Shown piece by piece: positions 47,531 to 57,549 of a stretch of 64,000 bases of DNA. Location: positions 248,001 to 312,000 of the forward strand of contig NZ_JAKRNJ010000001.1 of the NCBI RefSeq assembly GCF_022346925.1, given 5' to 3'. This stretch comes from Microvirga sp. ACRRW. Its GTDB lineage: Bacteria; Pseudomonadota; Alphaproteobacteria; Rhizobiales; Beijerinckiaceae. A program made the translations under genes and the position numbers. The notes below the pieces were generated by a model, which did no database searches, was not told the DNA's origin, and was given only the letters and a program-made list of their open reading frames with translations. Every line of letters begins with the position of its first letter. Position 1 is the stretch's first letter.

Positions 47531-49021
47531 TCATTGGAGTACCCCCGTCCGAAGCTTGACGAGGTCATCGCGAAAAGAGCGATCCAATACTAGGAGCAGG
47601 ATGCAATAGGAGATGCCGCCGATTAGAATGCATCCGGCAAATTCGAGAACCGTCCCGAACTGAAAAAATTGCCGGAACACGACAACGGCAGCGGCCATTC
47701 CAACGCAAGACAGCAGAGAAGGAAGAACGCTGCTTACCAACTGGGAAAATCTGATCGAAAGATCCCGTTTGACAATCACAAATCTTACATATGTCCCGAT
47801 GCACTCTGACGTGAACATCGCGAGAGCCACCATCTCAATGCTCCGGCTCAAAGCCATCCCACTCAATACGAGCAAAGTCGCTGCGACAGCCTCGAGTATA
47901 GTGATGAGCGTCAACACGTGAGGACGTCCGTTGGCCTTGAAAACATCCCCGACGGCCCATCCAAGCGTAAGCGGAATGCCGCTGAGAGCCAGGATCTGAA
48001 GAAGGGTGACAGAGCTGAGCCATTCCTCACCAAACATTATCGGCACAGATAGATCGGCCGTCAGAGCAATGCCTACTGACGCAGGCAGCATTGCCGAGCT
48101 GGAGTATCGAAGCCCAACTAGGTAGGTTTCCGCCAGCCGAGCCTTGTCGTTTGCGACGATGACGAAGGATGGAAAAAGAAGGCGGGTTAGCACTGTATTG
48201 ATCCCGGTCACCGCAATCTCGGGAATACGAGCGGCGATGTAATATGGGCCAAGAGCCGCGGTCCCTAGAAAATACAAAATGACCAGCTGGTCTATTCTGT
48301 TGCGAATGGGAACCAGTATATCCATCAAGGCGATATGCCGACCGTATCTCGTTAAGCTGGCAACATCCTTGAAGCTTGGCCACCCCAATTGCCAGCGGGT
48401 CACACAACTCAGATAGAAAGTACGTGCGAAGGCAGCAAAAAGGAGACCGTATACGAGACTCCAAACGCCATATCCTGCGGCAAGGAGACCAGCCGTCACG
48501 ATGAGTTTCGACAGGCCGTTGATGACATCTGACAATCCCCGCCGGAAAAGCTGTAGGCGCTTTTGGGTCAATGCCTCCTGGACTGTGCCAAGCGCATTGA
48601 GGGGAAAGAGCAAACTTAAATAGGGAAGGATTTCTGCAATCTCACTCGTTATTCCCCAGTGCAGCCAACAGAATATCAGAAGCCCTGCGCATTGCAGAAA
48701 GGATATCCCCATCACCATGATAAAGGCGGTTGTATGCAGAGAGCTGCTACCTCGATGATAGATCAGCGCGTCGCGCATTCCGAAATCACGAATGGAATCG
48801 AGAATCTCGATTGCAAGCAATGCTCCGGCTAGAATACCCATTCCTTCAGGCGCCAAGGTGCGCGCCAGAAGAACCGTTATCATCAGATTCAGAAGGCGCA
48901 TCACCACGTAAGAGAATAAGGTGAAGGAGGCCCCAGAGACGACCATTCTTGCATTAAAGACGGGCGGCATCAGATCGGATATCGGCTGCGATGCAGAGGA
49001 GCCGTCCAACTTTGTATTCAC
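47531..49021 (-). CDS. Wzx-like lipid-linked oligosaccharide flippase
   Basis: This is a 496-residue polysaccharide transporter of the MOP superfamily with about twelve to fourteen helices. It moves the undecaprenyl-linked repeat across the inner membrane. The opening helices (SGASFTLFSYVVMRLLNLMI, LLARTLAPEGMG) are typical. The start is GTG (49021), with AGGA about nine bases upstream, three bases after the priming transferase stop, so the two are tightly coupled. Confidence 0.88.
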   Translation of the reverse strand: MNTKLDGSSASQPISDLMPPVFNARMVVSGASFTLFSYVVMRLLNLMITVLLARTLAPEGMGILAGALLAIEILDSIRDFGMRDALIYHRGSSSLHTTAFIMVMGISFLQCAGLLIFCWLHWGITSEIAEILPYLSLLFPLNALGTVQEALTQKRLQLFRRGLSDVINGLSKLIVTAGLLAAGYGVWSLVYGLLFAAFARTFYLSCVTRWQLGWPSFKDVASLTRYGRHIALMDILVPIRNRIDQLVILYFLGTAALGPYYIAARIPEIAVTGINTVLTRLLFPSFVIVANDKARLAETYLVGLRYSSSAMLPASVGIALTADLSVPIMFGEEWLSSVTLLQILALSGIPLTLGWAVGDVFKANGRPHVLTLITILEAVAATLLVLSGMALSRSIEMVALAMFTSECIGTYVRFVIVKRDLSIRFSQLVSSVLPSLLSCVGMAAAVVVFRQFFQFGTVLEFAGCILIGGISYCILLLVLDRSFRDDLVKLRTGVLQ

Positions 49022-49024
49022 GTC

Positions 49025-49699
49025 TTAGTATCCTGAAGGACGCGTTACGAGCATAACAACCGTGAGGACCAATATCGTTAAGTCCTTCAGCAAAGACTGT
49101 TGCCGAACATATTCGATGTCCATCTGACAACGCTGATCGAAGTTCTGTGGTTTATTGCGCGCTATCTGCCAAGTGCCGGTTATTCCAGGTTTGGCGAGAA
49201 GGCGCTGCCTCTGCCATGGGGCATAGGTTGACGGATTATATGAATTCGCCCTAGGTCCGACGAGAGCCATCTCGCCGCGAAGAACATTGTAGAGCTGCGG
49301 CAGCTCATCGATGTAGTACTTACGCAAAACTGATCCGACTGGCGTAATCCTAGGGTCCTTTTGAATCTTGAAGCCTGGCCCTTTGTCCTCACTGAGTTCT
49401 GCGAGCGCGGATTTCATTTGCTCTGCATTGGGAACCATCGTCCGCAACTTGACGATCGTGAATGGCTTTCCGTTAAGGCCATAACGCGTCTGTTTGAAGA
49501 AAACCGAAGAGCGGCGATCGTTCAGCTTAATAGCAGCGATAGCCGCAATAAGGATTGGCGCTGCGGATACCAGCATAAGGAGAGCCAAACAAACATCGAA
49601 TGCTCTCCTGAGATATCGCTGTGTCGCGCCTACATGGTTCGAGTTGAATGCGCCACGATCGTAAGGGTCGGTATTCGTATAGAGATCTAGATCGGACAT
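49025..49699 (-). CDS. Priming undecaprenyl-phosphate sugar transferase (ExoY-like)
   Basis: The 224-residue enzyme transfers a sugar-1-phosphate to undecaprenyl phosphate, starting each repeat unit. One N-terminal membrane hairpin (about 35-58) precedes the catalytic domain with KLRTMVPNAEQM, DELPQLYNVLRGEMALVGPR and KPGITGTWQI. Its size fits the small ExoY/PssA class without the N-terminal CoA-binding and membrane parts of WcaJ. It is first gene of the minus-strand operon, with GAGG before ATG 49699. Confidence 0.93.
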   Translation of the reverse strand: MSDLDLYTNTDPYDRGAFNSNHVGATQRYLRRAFDVCLALLMLVSAAPILIAAIAAIKLNDRRSSVFFKQTRYGLNGKPFTIVKLRTMVPNAEQMKSALAELSEDKGPGFKIQKDPRITPVGSVLRKYYIDELPQLYNVLRGEMALVGPRANSYNPSTYAPWQRQRLLAKPGITGTWQIARNKPQNFDQRCQMDIEYVRQQSLLKDLTILVLTVVMLVTRPSGY

Positions 49700-50019
49700 T
49701 GCCGAACCTCGCTCACATAGTTGATCCAGCAGTTCTCGCCGCGTCGCTACGCATGAATGCAGGATGTTCAGACTTACCGCCCCACAACCGGAAGGCTATG
49801 TAACCTTCGATGCCGGTTTAGGATTATATTTTAGAGAGGGGCCTCAAGGTGTCAAAAACAACATCGCGAAATGATACGCAAATATTCAGTACCTCTTTGT
49901 AGTCGCGGCGCGTAATACCTCTTTCTCGCCATAAAGTGTCTGCTCCTGTTCATAGGGGATGGAAACGAGGCTAGTAGTATCTACAGCGTTACTGGAGCAA
50001 TGCGGATGGAGGGGGGAGC
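49700..50019. promoter_or_regulatory. Divergent promoter region of the exopolysaccharide cluster
   Basis: The 320 bases between the ExoY-like gene and the GT2 gene hold no open frame. An exact nine-base direct repeat TACCTCTTT occurs at 49890-49898 and 49916-49924, 26 bases apart, and an A/T-rich tract lies at 49820-49840. These may be regulator and promoter sites, but no known consensus is recognised. Confidence 0.4.
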
Positions 50020-51183
50020 ATGGCGAGAAATGTGGTAGAAGCGGTGGCTTATGGCGGCGTCGCCATCATGCTTTACCACTACGCAATTTATCCATTGATC
50101 GTTTGGGGCATGTCACGATTCTTGCCCTCACCGGCGGCTCCCAACAGACATCCCGCCCGGGTTACCTTGGTGATTGCTGCTTTCAATGAAGAGAAGGTCA
50201 TTGAGGAAAAGCTGAAGAACAGCCTCGCGATCGACTACCCCGATCTAGAGATTCTAGTCGCTGCGGATGGATCGTCGGATGATACTGTGGACATTGCTGG
50301 TTCTTATGCCGAGCAAGGAGTCAAGGTTCTCTTCGAGCCCGAGCGCCGCGGGAAAGCATCGGCCCTGAATAGGGCAGTAATTCAGGCTACGGGTGAGATC
50401 ATCGTGCTTTCCGATGCAAACGCGATGTATGCACCTCATGCTATCCGGTCTCTAGTTGCGGAATTCTCTACTTTTAACGTCGGCGCTGTCAGTGGAATTA
50501 AAGTCGTCCGTTCCCGCAGCCAAGGCGACAGCGGCTTCGGGCGTTCGGAAGGCTTTTACTGGAAATACGAAAATGCAATCAGACGCGCAGAGTCACGGAT
50601 TGGCACGACTGTCGCCGCAGTTGGGGAAATTGTTGCAATACGTAAAGATATTTTTCGTCCTTTCCCGGCGGGGATCGTCAACGACGATGCGTATCTCGCA
50701 TTGACTGTCCTTTCTCAAGGCTTCGACGTCCGGTTCGCGCCGGCTGCGATTGCTGAGGAGCTCTCTTCGATCAATGAAAAAGACGAATATGTTCGCCGCA
50801 GGCGGATTGCGGCTGGACGATGGGCTCAACTCCGATACGTGAAGCTCTTGCCGTTTCGCAGGCCCTTTGTGATTGCAGCATTCTTTTCTCACAAAGTCCT
50901 GCGCCTCGTTATGCCATTCGCACTTCTGCTATCGGCTATTTCGAGCGTCCTGCTGGCCACTCTTGAGCCGGAGAGTACGCAGTATCTTTTGTTGAGTGGG
51001 GCCTATGCTCTTTTGTTCGGAGCTGCGCTCTACGGCATGTATCAGCAGAACCGCAGGGGAATTGTTCAGCGCCTGAGCCGAATCTGCTTTTTTCTCATCA
51101 GCATGAACGTCAGCCTGGCCTTCGGCTTCCTCGACTGGATACGGGGAAATGTCTCTCCCGTCTGGAAAAAGGCGGCTCGATAG
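50020..51183 (+). CDS. GT2-family membrane glycosyltransferase
   Basis: This 387-residue protein has one N-terminal helix (about 8-30), then a GT-A domain with VTLVIAAFNEE, ADGSSDDT, the DxD-like LSDANAMY and a GRWAQ motif equivalent to QxxRW. Three or four C-terminal helices follow (about 285-365). This topology is that of processive or EPS-type synthases such as ExoO/IcaA relatives. ATG 50020 follows GGAGGGGGG. It is directly adjacent to the VanZ gene with no gap. Confidence 0.9.
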   Translation: MARNVVEAVAYGGVAIMLYHYAIYPLIVWGMSRFLPSPAAPNRHPARVTLVIAAFNEEKVIEEKLKNSLAIDYPDLEILVAADGSSDDTVDIAGSYAEQGVKVLFEPERRGKASALNRAVIQATGEIIVLSDANAMYAPHAIRSLVAEFSTFNVGAVSGIKVVRSRSQGDSGFGRSEGFYWKYENAIRRAESRIGTTVAAVGEIVAIRKDIFRPFPAGIVNDDAYLALTVLSQGFDVRFAPAAIAEELSSINEKDEYVRRRRIAAGRWAQLRYVKLLPFRRPFVIAAFFSHKVLRLVMPFALLLSAISSVLLATLEPESTQYLLLSGAYALLFGAALYGMYQQNRRGIVQRLSRICFFLISMNVSLAFGFLDWIRGNVSPVWKKAAR

Positions 51184-51621
51184 ATGCCTATTCCTGACAT
51201 CTTCTTTGCTGATCGCAGAAGAGCTTTGCCTTATCAGCGTGCAGCACGAAATGCTGCGTGGCTCTGCACAATACTGCTCGCGCTCCTTTCCCTTATACCC
51301 GGCAGCATGCAAGTCCGCTCCGGAATGCCCGGGGGCATAGAGCATGCGCTTGCCTATTTCGGCACTGCGACGCTGTTCATGCTTGGCTACGACAAGAAAG
51401 GCTGGGAGACCGCCGTCGGACTTATAGCCTATAGCGGGCTTCTCGAAGTACTCCAGCTTCTGGTTCCTGGACGAACTGCCAATTTCGCCGACATGCTTGC
51501 GAGCGGATCAGGGGCCCTCTTCGGGGTCACCCTATGGGCGGTTTTGCTCAAGCAAGGATCGCAGCAATATCCAATCCGTTCAGCGGCGCCATCCGATTCC
51601 ACGAGACATGACGGAGCCTAG
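51184..51621 (+). CDS. VanZ-family membrane protein
   Basis: This 145-residue protein has three to four hydrophobic helices and the motif HALAYFGTATLFMLGY then GLLEVLQLLVPGRTANFADMLASGSGA, the VanZ-like core (conserved E, P-R and D-x-N-type residues). Such proteins often accompany polysaccharide genes in rhizobia; the biochemical role is unknown. The ATG starts immediately after the GT2 stop codon. Its end overlaps the convergent DUF763 gene by four bases. Confidence 0.85.
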   Translation: MPIPDIFFADRRRALPYQRAARNAAWLCTILLALLSLIPGSMQVRSGMPGGIEHALAYFGTATLFMLGYDKKGWETAVGLIAYSGLLEVLQLLVPGRTANFADMLASGSGALFGVTLWAVLLKQGSQQYPIRSAAPSDSTRHDGA

Positions 51622-52856
51622 GCGTCTGGCGGCTCATCGCCGAACACAGAGCGGCCGCCATAGGCATGCGATCTCCTTCGTTCCTCCGCCATGATGTCAT
51701 CTAATCCCGGTTTTACGGCATGCCGCTCCAAGGAACGTGCCTGGTCGTCTAGCCGCTTCAGTGCAAACAGCTCCTCCTGATGGCCGAGCTTTGCTTTCTG
51801 GACGGCGGATTTCAGAACCTGAATCGTTTGATCGTAGACGCGTAACGGGACCGGGAACGGATGCCGGTCCTTGCCGCCGTGGGCGAACGAGAAGCGTGCA
51901 GGGTCGCTAAAGCGGCAAGGCACCCCATGCACGACTTCTGCCACCATTGCGAGCGCCTGCACCGTTCGAGGACCCACGCCAGGGGTCAACAGCAAGTCAG
52001 GATAGTCCTCAGGACCGCGCTCGGCGGCGGCGGCCAAGCTCCCCTGGAGACGCCTCAGCACAACGTCCTTAGGGCGGACATCGTGATGCACCGGCATGAT
52101 CAGGTGTGGAAGGAGCGGCTGCGGAGAAGGCGCGGATTCAAGCTCCTGCTCTGTCAGTGACAGGAATTTCCTGGCGAGGCCGTCAGGGTCCATTTTATCC
52201 AACAGCTCGATCTGCGCCCGGCGGGATGCCTCAGCCCTGTGATCCGTGAGATTGACGATCGTCCCCTGCCCGACTCCATCGATGCCGGTATGCGGTTCAT
52301 CCACGAAGCTCTTGAGATCCTCCGAGAGCCAGTGATAGCGGCGGGCCTGGCGACGGGAATCATTCATGCCCTGCTGGACGACCGCCCAGTTACCGTCATC
52401 CGTCACGATGAAACCATGCAGATAAAGATCGAATCCGTCCTGGATCGCCGCGCTGTCGACCTTGGCGACCAATCGGCTGGCTTTTGCGAGAGCCGAGCCG
52501 TCAAATCCTACCCGTTCACCAATGGAGATCAGCTCATGTGGGGTTTGACGCGAATGGCGCCCTCGCCCTCCGCAAACATGAATGCCGAGCTCATTCGAGA
52601 GAGGTGTGAGGCCACGCTTGAGAGCGCCGATTACGCTGGTGGTAATACCTGAGGAGTGCCAGTCCATTCCCATGACGGCTCCGAACGACTGGAACCAGAA
52701 CGGATGTGCCAGGCGGCGCAGCAGTTCATCGCGCCCATAATGATGCACGATAGCCTCACTGATGACGGCACCAAGGCGCGTCATTCGATCGGCAAGCCAT
52801 TTCGGCACATGTCCGCTATGAAGCGGCAGGTCGGCACTGCCTGCTTTTCTTGCCAT
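51618..52856 (-). CDS. DUF763 protein with a helix-hairpin-helix motif
   Basis: This 412-residue soluble protein matches the DUF763 signature: ADLPLHSGHVPKWLADRM, HPFWFQSFGAVMGMDWHSSG, GGRGRHSRQTP and QGMNDSRRQARRYHWLSED. About residues 285-300 read LLLTPGVGPRTVQALAMVAE, a classic helix-hairpin-helix, so binding of DNA is likely. The function is unknown; the Trp/His-rich first part could be catalytic. ATG 52856 was preferred to TTG 52865 because GAGGG lies nine bases upstream. It has no evident link to the exopolysaccharide genes. Confidence 0.85.
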   Translation of the reverse strand: MARKAGSADLPLHSGHVPKWLADRMTRLGAVISEAIVHHYGRDELLRRLAHPFWFQSFGAVMGMDWHSSGITTSVIGALKRGLTPLSNELGIHVCGGRGRHSRQTPHELISIGERVGFDGSALAKASRLVAKVDSAAIQDGFDLYLHGFIVTDDGNWAVVQQGMNDSRRQARRYHWLSEDLKSFVDEPHTGIDGVGQGTIVNLTDHRAEASRRAQIELLDKMDPDGLARKFLSLTEQELESAPSPQPLLPHLIMPVHHDVRPKDVVLRRLQGSLAAAAERGPEDYPDLLLTPGVGPRTVQALAMVAEVVHGVPCRFSDPARFSFAHGGKDRHPFPVPLRVYDQTIQVLKSAVQKAKLGHQEELFALKRLDDQARSLERHAVKPGLDDIMAEERRRSHAYGGRSVFGDEPPDA

Positions 52857-52896
52857 ATTGGACAAGCCCTCTTTTCGACAGCGCGCTTAGCTAAGA

Positions 52897-53958
52897 CTAG
52901 GCGTTGGATAGATCAAGCGTGCTCTCCTGCCCCAGCGCTTGATAGTTCTTTTGCAGCCAAGCTCGCGCCGAGGCTCGTCCGAGATCCTTCAGCTTCTTGA
53001 AGAAATCCCACCGCGCATTGAAGCGGGACGATGCCGCATAAGCATCGAGCTCCGGCCCGCCATGGATACGGTGCATCAGCACGCGCTTGTACTCATCCTG
53101 CGAGAGTTTTCCTTCATCGATCAGGCGCCGAACAAAGTTAATGGCCCTAAGTTCGTAAAGGAGATTGGCGTTGAATGTGACCTCGGTCAGCCTGCTGCGG
53201 ATCTCCTCGGCGGTTTGCGGCGTCACCCGGCGTTCGACGGGATTGATCTGAATGAGCAGAATGTCATCCGTATGAGTTTCATAGAACAACGGAAAGAGAG
53301 CCGGATTTCCTGTATATCCTCCATCCCAATAAGGCTCGCCGTCGATCTCGACAGCCTTGAAGACGGTTGGCAGGCATGCGGAGGCAAGCACATGATCCAC
53401 GGTCAGTTCAGGGGCTGTAAAGACCCGAATTTTACCCGTCCAGACATTCGTTGCCGAGACAAAGAGCTTCGTGTCCTTGCAGGTTCTGACCCGCTCGAAA
53501 TCGATCATCTCGTTCAATGCATCCCGCAGCGGATTGATATCCAAGGGATTCAGATCATAGGGGCTGGTCACGTGAGAGATAGCACCGCCCCATAGGTTCG
53601 CTGGCGATTGCACACCGCTCCAGTAATTCAGGAACTGGTCGAAAAGCGAACGCTGAATGGGCGAGAGCACACCATCCAGACTGACCCGTTTCCAGAACTT
53701 GCGAAGCTGCTCACGGGCGCCGTCCCTGCCGCCCTCCAGCCAGCCTTCCACCATCACGACGGCATTCATGGCACCTGCGCTCGCGCCGGTAATGGCTTCA
53801 ATGGCCAAACGGCCATCCTCGAGCAGATAATCCAGAACGCCCCAGGTAAACGCGCCATGCGCTCCACCGCCCTGGAGAGCGAGACAGACCGTCTTTTCGG
53901 CACTCGGCCCAACCATGCCGAGGAGCCTGCCGGGCCCTTTTGCTGTGCGTCCGGTCAT
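52897..53958 (-). CDS. Patatin-like phospholipase
   Basis: This 353-residue serine lipid hydrolase has the oxyanion motif LQGGGAHGAFTWGVL (about residue 30), the nucleophile elbow GASAGAMNA (Ser about 60) and the dyad Asp in YWDGGYTGNPALF (about 215). There is no signal peptide. Family members cleave phospholipids or release stored acyl chains; some in Hyphomicrobiales accompany polyhydroxyalkanoate genes, which are not seen here. It lies 93 bases after the FAD oxidoreductase gene on the same strand. Confidence 0.9.
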   Translation of the reverse strand: MTGRTAKGPGRLLGMVGPSAEKTVCLALQGGGAHGAFTWGVLDYLLEDGRLAIEAITGASAGAMNAVVMVEGWLEGGRDGAREQLRKFWKRVSLDGVLSPIQRSLFDQFLNYWSGVQSPANLWGGAISHVTSPYDLNPLDINPLRDALNEMIDFERVRTCKDTKLFVSATNVWTGKIRVFTAPELTVDHVLASACLPTVFKAVEIDGEPYWDGGYTGNPALFPLFYETHTDDILLIQINPVERRVTPQTAEEIRSRLTEVTFNANLLYELRAINFVRRLIDEGKLSQDEYKRVLMHRIHGGPELDAYAASSRFNARWDFFKKLKDLGRASARAWLQKNYQALGQESTLDLSNA

Positions 53959-54051
53959 CCAGATCTCCGTTCGTCAAGCACGGTTCAGGATTTAGCACAG
54001 TTTGAGCGGACAGTAGGACACCTGCGACATTTGAGCAGGCAAAGTTCTGTT

Positions 54052-55659
54052 TCAGCTCAGGCGTTTCATGTCGGCCAGCACGGCACGCGCCGCATTATGG
54101 CCGGGTGCGCCGGTGACACCACCGCCGGGATGTGTGCCTGCACCGCACATGTAAAGTCCGGTGATGGGAGCGCGATAATCCGCATGCCCCAACATGGGAC
54201 GGGCGCTGAAAATCTGGTCGAGGGTCAGGGCACCGTGGAAAATATCGCCGCCGATGAGTCCGAACGTCCGCTCGAGGTCGAGCGGGCTCATGATCTGCCG
54301 CCCCACGACGCTTTCCTTGAAGCCAGGCGCATAACGGTCGACGGTCGCGATCATGAGATCAGCCACCTCCTCACGGTGATCGTCCCACGAGCGTCCATCG
54401 GAGAAGGCAGGTTGCACATGCTGGCAGAAGAGGCTCGCTACATGCGCGCCTTTAGGCGCGAGGCTGTCGTCGAGAGTCGACGGAATCAGCATCTCGACAA
54501 TCGGCTCGCGGCTCCAGCCGAATTGCTTCGCATCATCATAGGCGCGATCCATATAAGCCAATGATGGAGCGATGATGATTCCGGCGGTGTGATGGTCGGC
54601 GACCTCCCGTCCAGGAAGCGCCGAGAAGCTCGGAAGCGATGAAAGCGCGACATTCATACGGAACGTGCCGGAACCCGACTTCCAGCGCCGTATGCGGCCA
54701 AGGAAATCGGCAGGCAGGGCGTCTTCCGGCACCAGCTTGTCGAAGAGCAGTTTCGGATGGACGTTTCCGGCCACGGCTCGTGACCGGATGGTGCGTCCAT
54801 CCTTGAGGACGACGCCTGCCGCCTTGCCCTTCTCGATAATCACCTCGCGTACCGGCGCATCGGTTTCGATCTCGACGCCGCGCTCGCGGGCAGCCTTCGC
54901 CATGGCCTGCGTGATCGCTCCCATACCGCCGATGGCATGACCCCAGGCACCTTTCTTGCCGTTCACCTCGCCGAAGACATGGTGAAGCAGCACATAAGCG
55001 GTGTTGGGAGTATAGGGGCTCGCGAAATTGCCGACGATGGCATCGAAACCGAATACGGCCTTGACGCAATCCGTTTCGAACCAACCATCGAGATAATCGC
55101 CAGCCGATTTAGCGAAGAGATCGAGAAGAGCCCGCCGGTTCGCCATGGAAAGGCCGCGCAGGCGATTGCCGGTCGACAGCGCACGCCAGCCCTCCAACAA
55201 TGCAGCGCGCCAGCCACCCTCAACCAGGTTCGGCGGCTGTTGAAGCACGAGATCACGCAGCACATCTGCGATGGCATCGATCTCGCTTGAATAGGCGTCA
55301 TAGCGCTCCGCATCCTTGGCGCTGTACCGCGCGATCTCGGAGCGTGTCACACCCTCACCGACCTTCAGATACTGATCGTTCGGAAGGGGAAGGAAGTTGG
55401 AGAGTCGACGCTCGACGATCTTCAGTCCGTGCCGTGGGAGATCCAGATCGCGAATAATCTTGGGATTGAGGAGGCTCACCGTGTAGGACGCGACGGAATT
55501 GCGAAAGCCCGGATGAAACTCTTCCGTCACGGCAGCGCCGCCGACGACGGAGCGCTGCTCGAAGACCTTCACCTTGTATCCTGCAGACGCGAGATAGAAG
55601 GCGCAGACGAGCCCGTTATGCCCAGCCCCGATGATGACGACATCGCAATCCTTGGCCAC
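54052..55659 (-). CDS. FAD-dependent oxidoreductase of the phytoene-desaturase-like group
   Basis: This 535-residue flavoprotein has the dinucleotide-binding motif VIIGAGHNGLVCAFYLASAG (about 7-26), GGAAVTEE, and the C-terminal GLYMCGAGTHPGGGVTGAPGHNAA flavin motif. The group includes carotenoid desaturase-like and PYROXD2-like proteins; no carotenoid genes are near. The start is GTG 55659 behind AGGGG. It is the last gene before the patatin and 44 bases after the ABC ATPase, so it may be the tail of the ABC operon. Confidence 0.85.
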   Translation of the reverse strand: MAKDCDVVIIGAGHNGLVCAFYLASAGYKVKVFEQRSVVGGAAVTEEFHPGFRNSVASYTVSLLNPKIIRDLDLPRHGLKIVERRLSNFLPLPNDQYLKVGEGVTRSEIARYSAKDAERYDAYSSEIDAIADVLRDLVLQQPPNLVEGGWRAALLEGWRALSTGNRLRGLSMANRRALLDLFAKSAGDYLDGWFETDCVKAVFGFDAIVGNFASPYTPNTAYVLLHHVFGEVNGKKGAWGHAIGGMGAITQAMAKAARERGVEIETDAPVREVIIEKGKAAGVVLKDGRTIRSRAVAGNVHPKLLFDKLVPEDALPADFLGRIRRWKSGSGTFRMNVALSSLPSFSALPGREVADHHTAGIIIAPSLAYMDRAYDDAKQFGWSREPIVEMLIPSTLDDSLAPKGAHVASLFCQHVQPAFSDGRSWDDHREEVADLMIATVDRYAPGFKESVVGRQIMSPLDLERTFGLIGGDIFHGALTLDQIFSARPMLGHADYRAPITGLYMCGAGTHPGGGVTGAPGHNAARAVLADMKRLS

Positions 55660-55703
55660 TCTTATCCCCTATTCAGGCTGTTCCTCGTGGCTTAGAGCCT
55701 AGA

Positions 55704-56486
55704 TCAATGAAGGATCTGGCTCAAGAAGGCCCGGGCGCGCAACTCCTTGGGATTGGAGAAGAACTCGGACGGCGTGCCTTGCTCGACGATCTCGCCACGG
55801 TCCATGAACACCACCCGGTCTGCCACCTGACGGGCAAAGCCCATCTCGTGGGTCACAACGGCCATGGTCATGCCCTCTCCGGCCAACTGCGTCATGGTAT
55901 CCAGCACTTCCTTGACCATCTCTGGATCGAGCGCAGATGTCGGTTCATCGAAGAGCATGATGTCGGGCTGCATGGACAAGGCCCGCGCGATCGCGACGCG
56001 CTGCTGCTGACCGCCTGAAAGCTGCGAGGCATATTTGTGAGCCTGATCCGGGATGCGGACCTTGCCCAGGTAGTGCAGAGCCTTCTCCTCAGCCTCCTTC
56101 TGCGAGACGCCACGAACGAGCCTTAAGGCCAAAGTGCAGTTTTCCAGAACAGTAAGGTGCGGAAACAGATTGAACTGCTGGAACACCATGCCGACTCGCT
56201 TGCGCACGGCCTCCACGGCTTCAGGCTTACGTGTCAGTTGGATGCCGTCGACGACGATCTGTCCATCTTGGAAGCTCTCAAGCGCATTGATGGTGCGGAT
56301 GAGCGTCGATTTCCCGGAACCCGATGGACCACAGATGACGAGCTTCTCGCCACGGGCAATAGTGAGATCGACATTTTTCAACGCCTGGAAAGTGCCATAC
56401 CATTTCGACAGGCTCTTGATCTGAACGGCGGGAGGAGATCCCGCCGCAGGTGCCGTTTCCACGAGAGTGAGCTTCTTCTGGATCAT
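55704..56486 (-). CDS. Amino-acid-type ABC transporter ATP-binding protein
   Basis: The 260-residue GlnQ/HisP-like ATPase has Walker [10 protein letters not shown] (about 54-62), the Q-loop [10 protein letters not shown], signature LSGGQQQR and Walker [14 protein letters not shown] followed by the switch His in VVTHEMGFA. It powers the permease encoded 46 bases upstream. With the adjacent binding protein this makes a polar amino-acid uptake system; I infer fructosyl-amino acids as substrate from the linked FrlB/FrlD genes. Confidence 0.94.
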   Translation of the reverse strand: MIQKKLTLVETAPAAGSPPAVQIKSLSKWYGTFQALKNVDLTIARGEKLVICGPSGSGKSTLIRTINALESFQDGQIVVDGIQLTRKPEAVEAVRKRVGMVFQQFNLFPHLTVLENCTLALRLVRGVSQKEAEEKALHYLGKVRIPDQAHKYASQLSGGQQQRVAIARALSMQPDIMLFDEPTSALDPEMVKEVLDTMTQLAGEGMTMAVVTHEMGFARQVADRVVFMDRGEIVEQGTPSEFFSNPKELRARAFLSQILH

Positions 56487-56532
56487 GAATACGTCTCCTC
56501 TCGCATGCGTTTGGCCTCGACTTGATCGCTCA

Positions 56533-57507
<975 letters not shown>

Positions 57508-57549
57508 CTGTCCTACCCTCTCTCAAATCCGTTTCTCGGTTCATTAATT

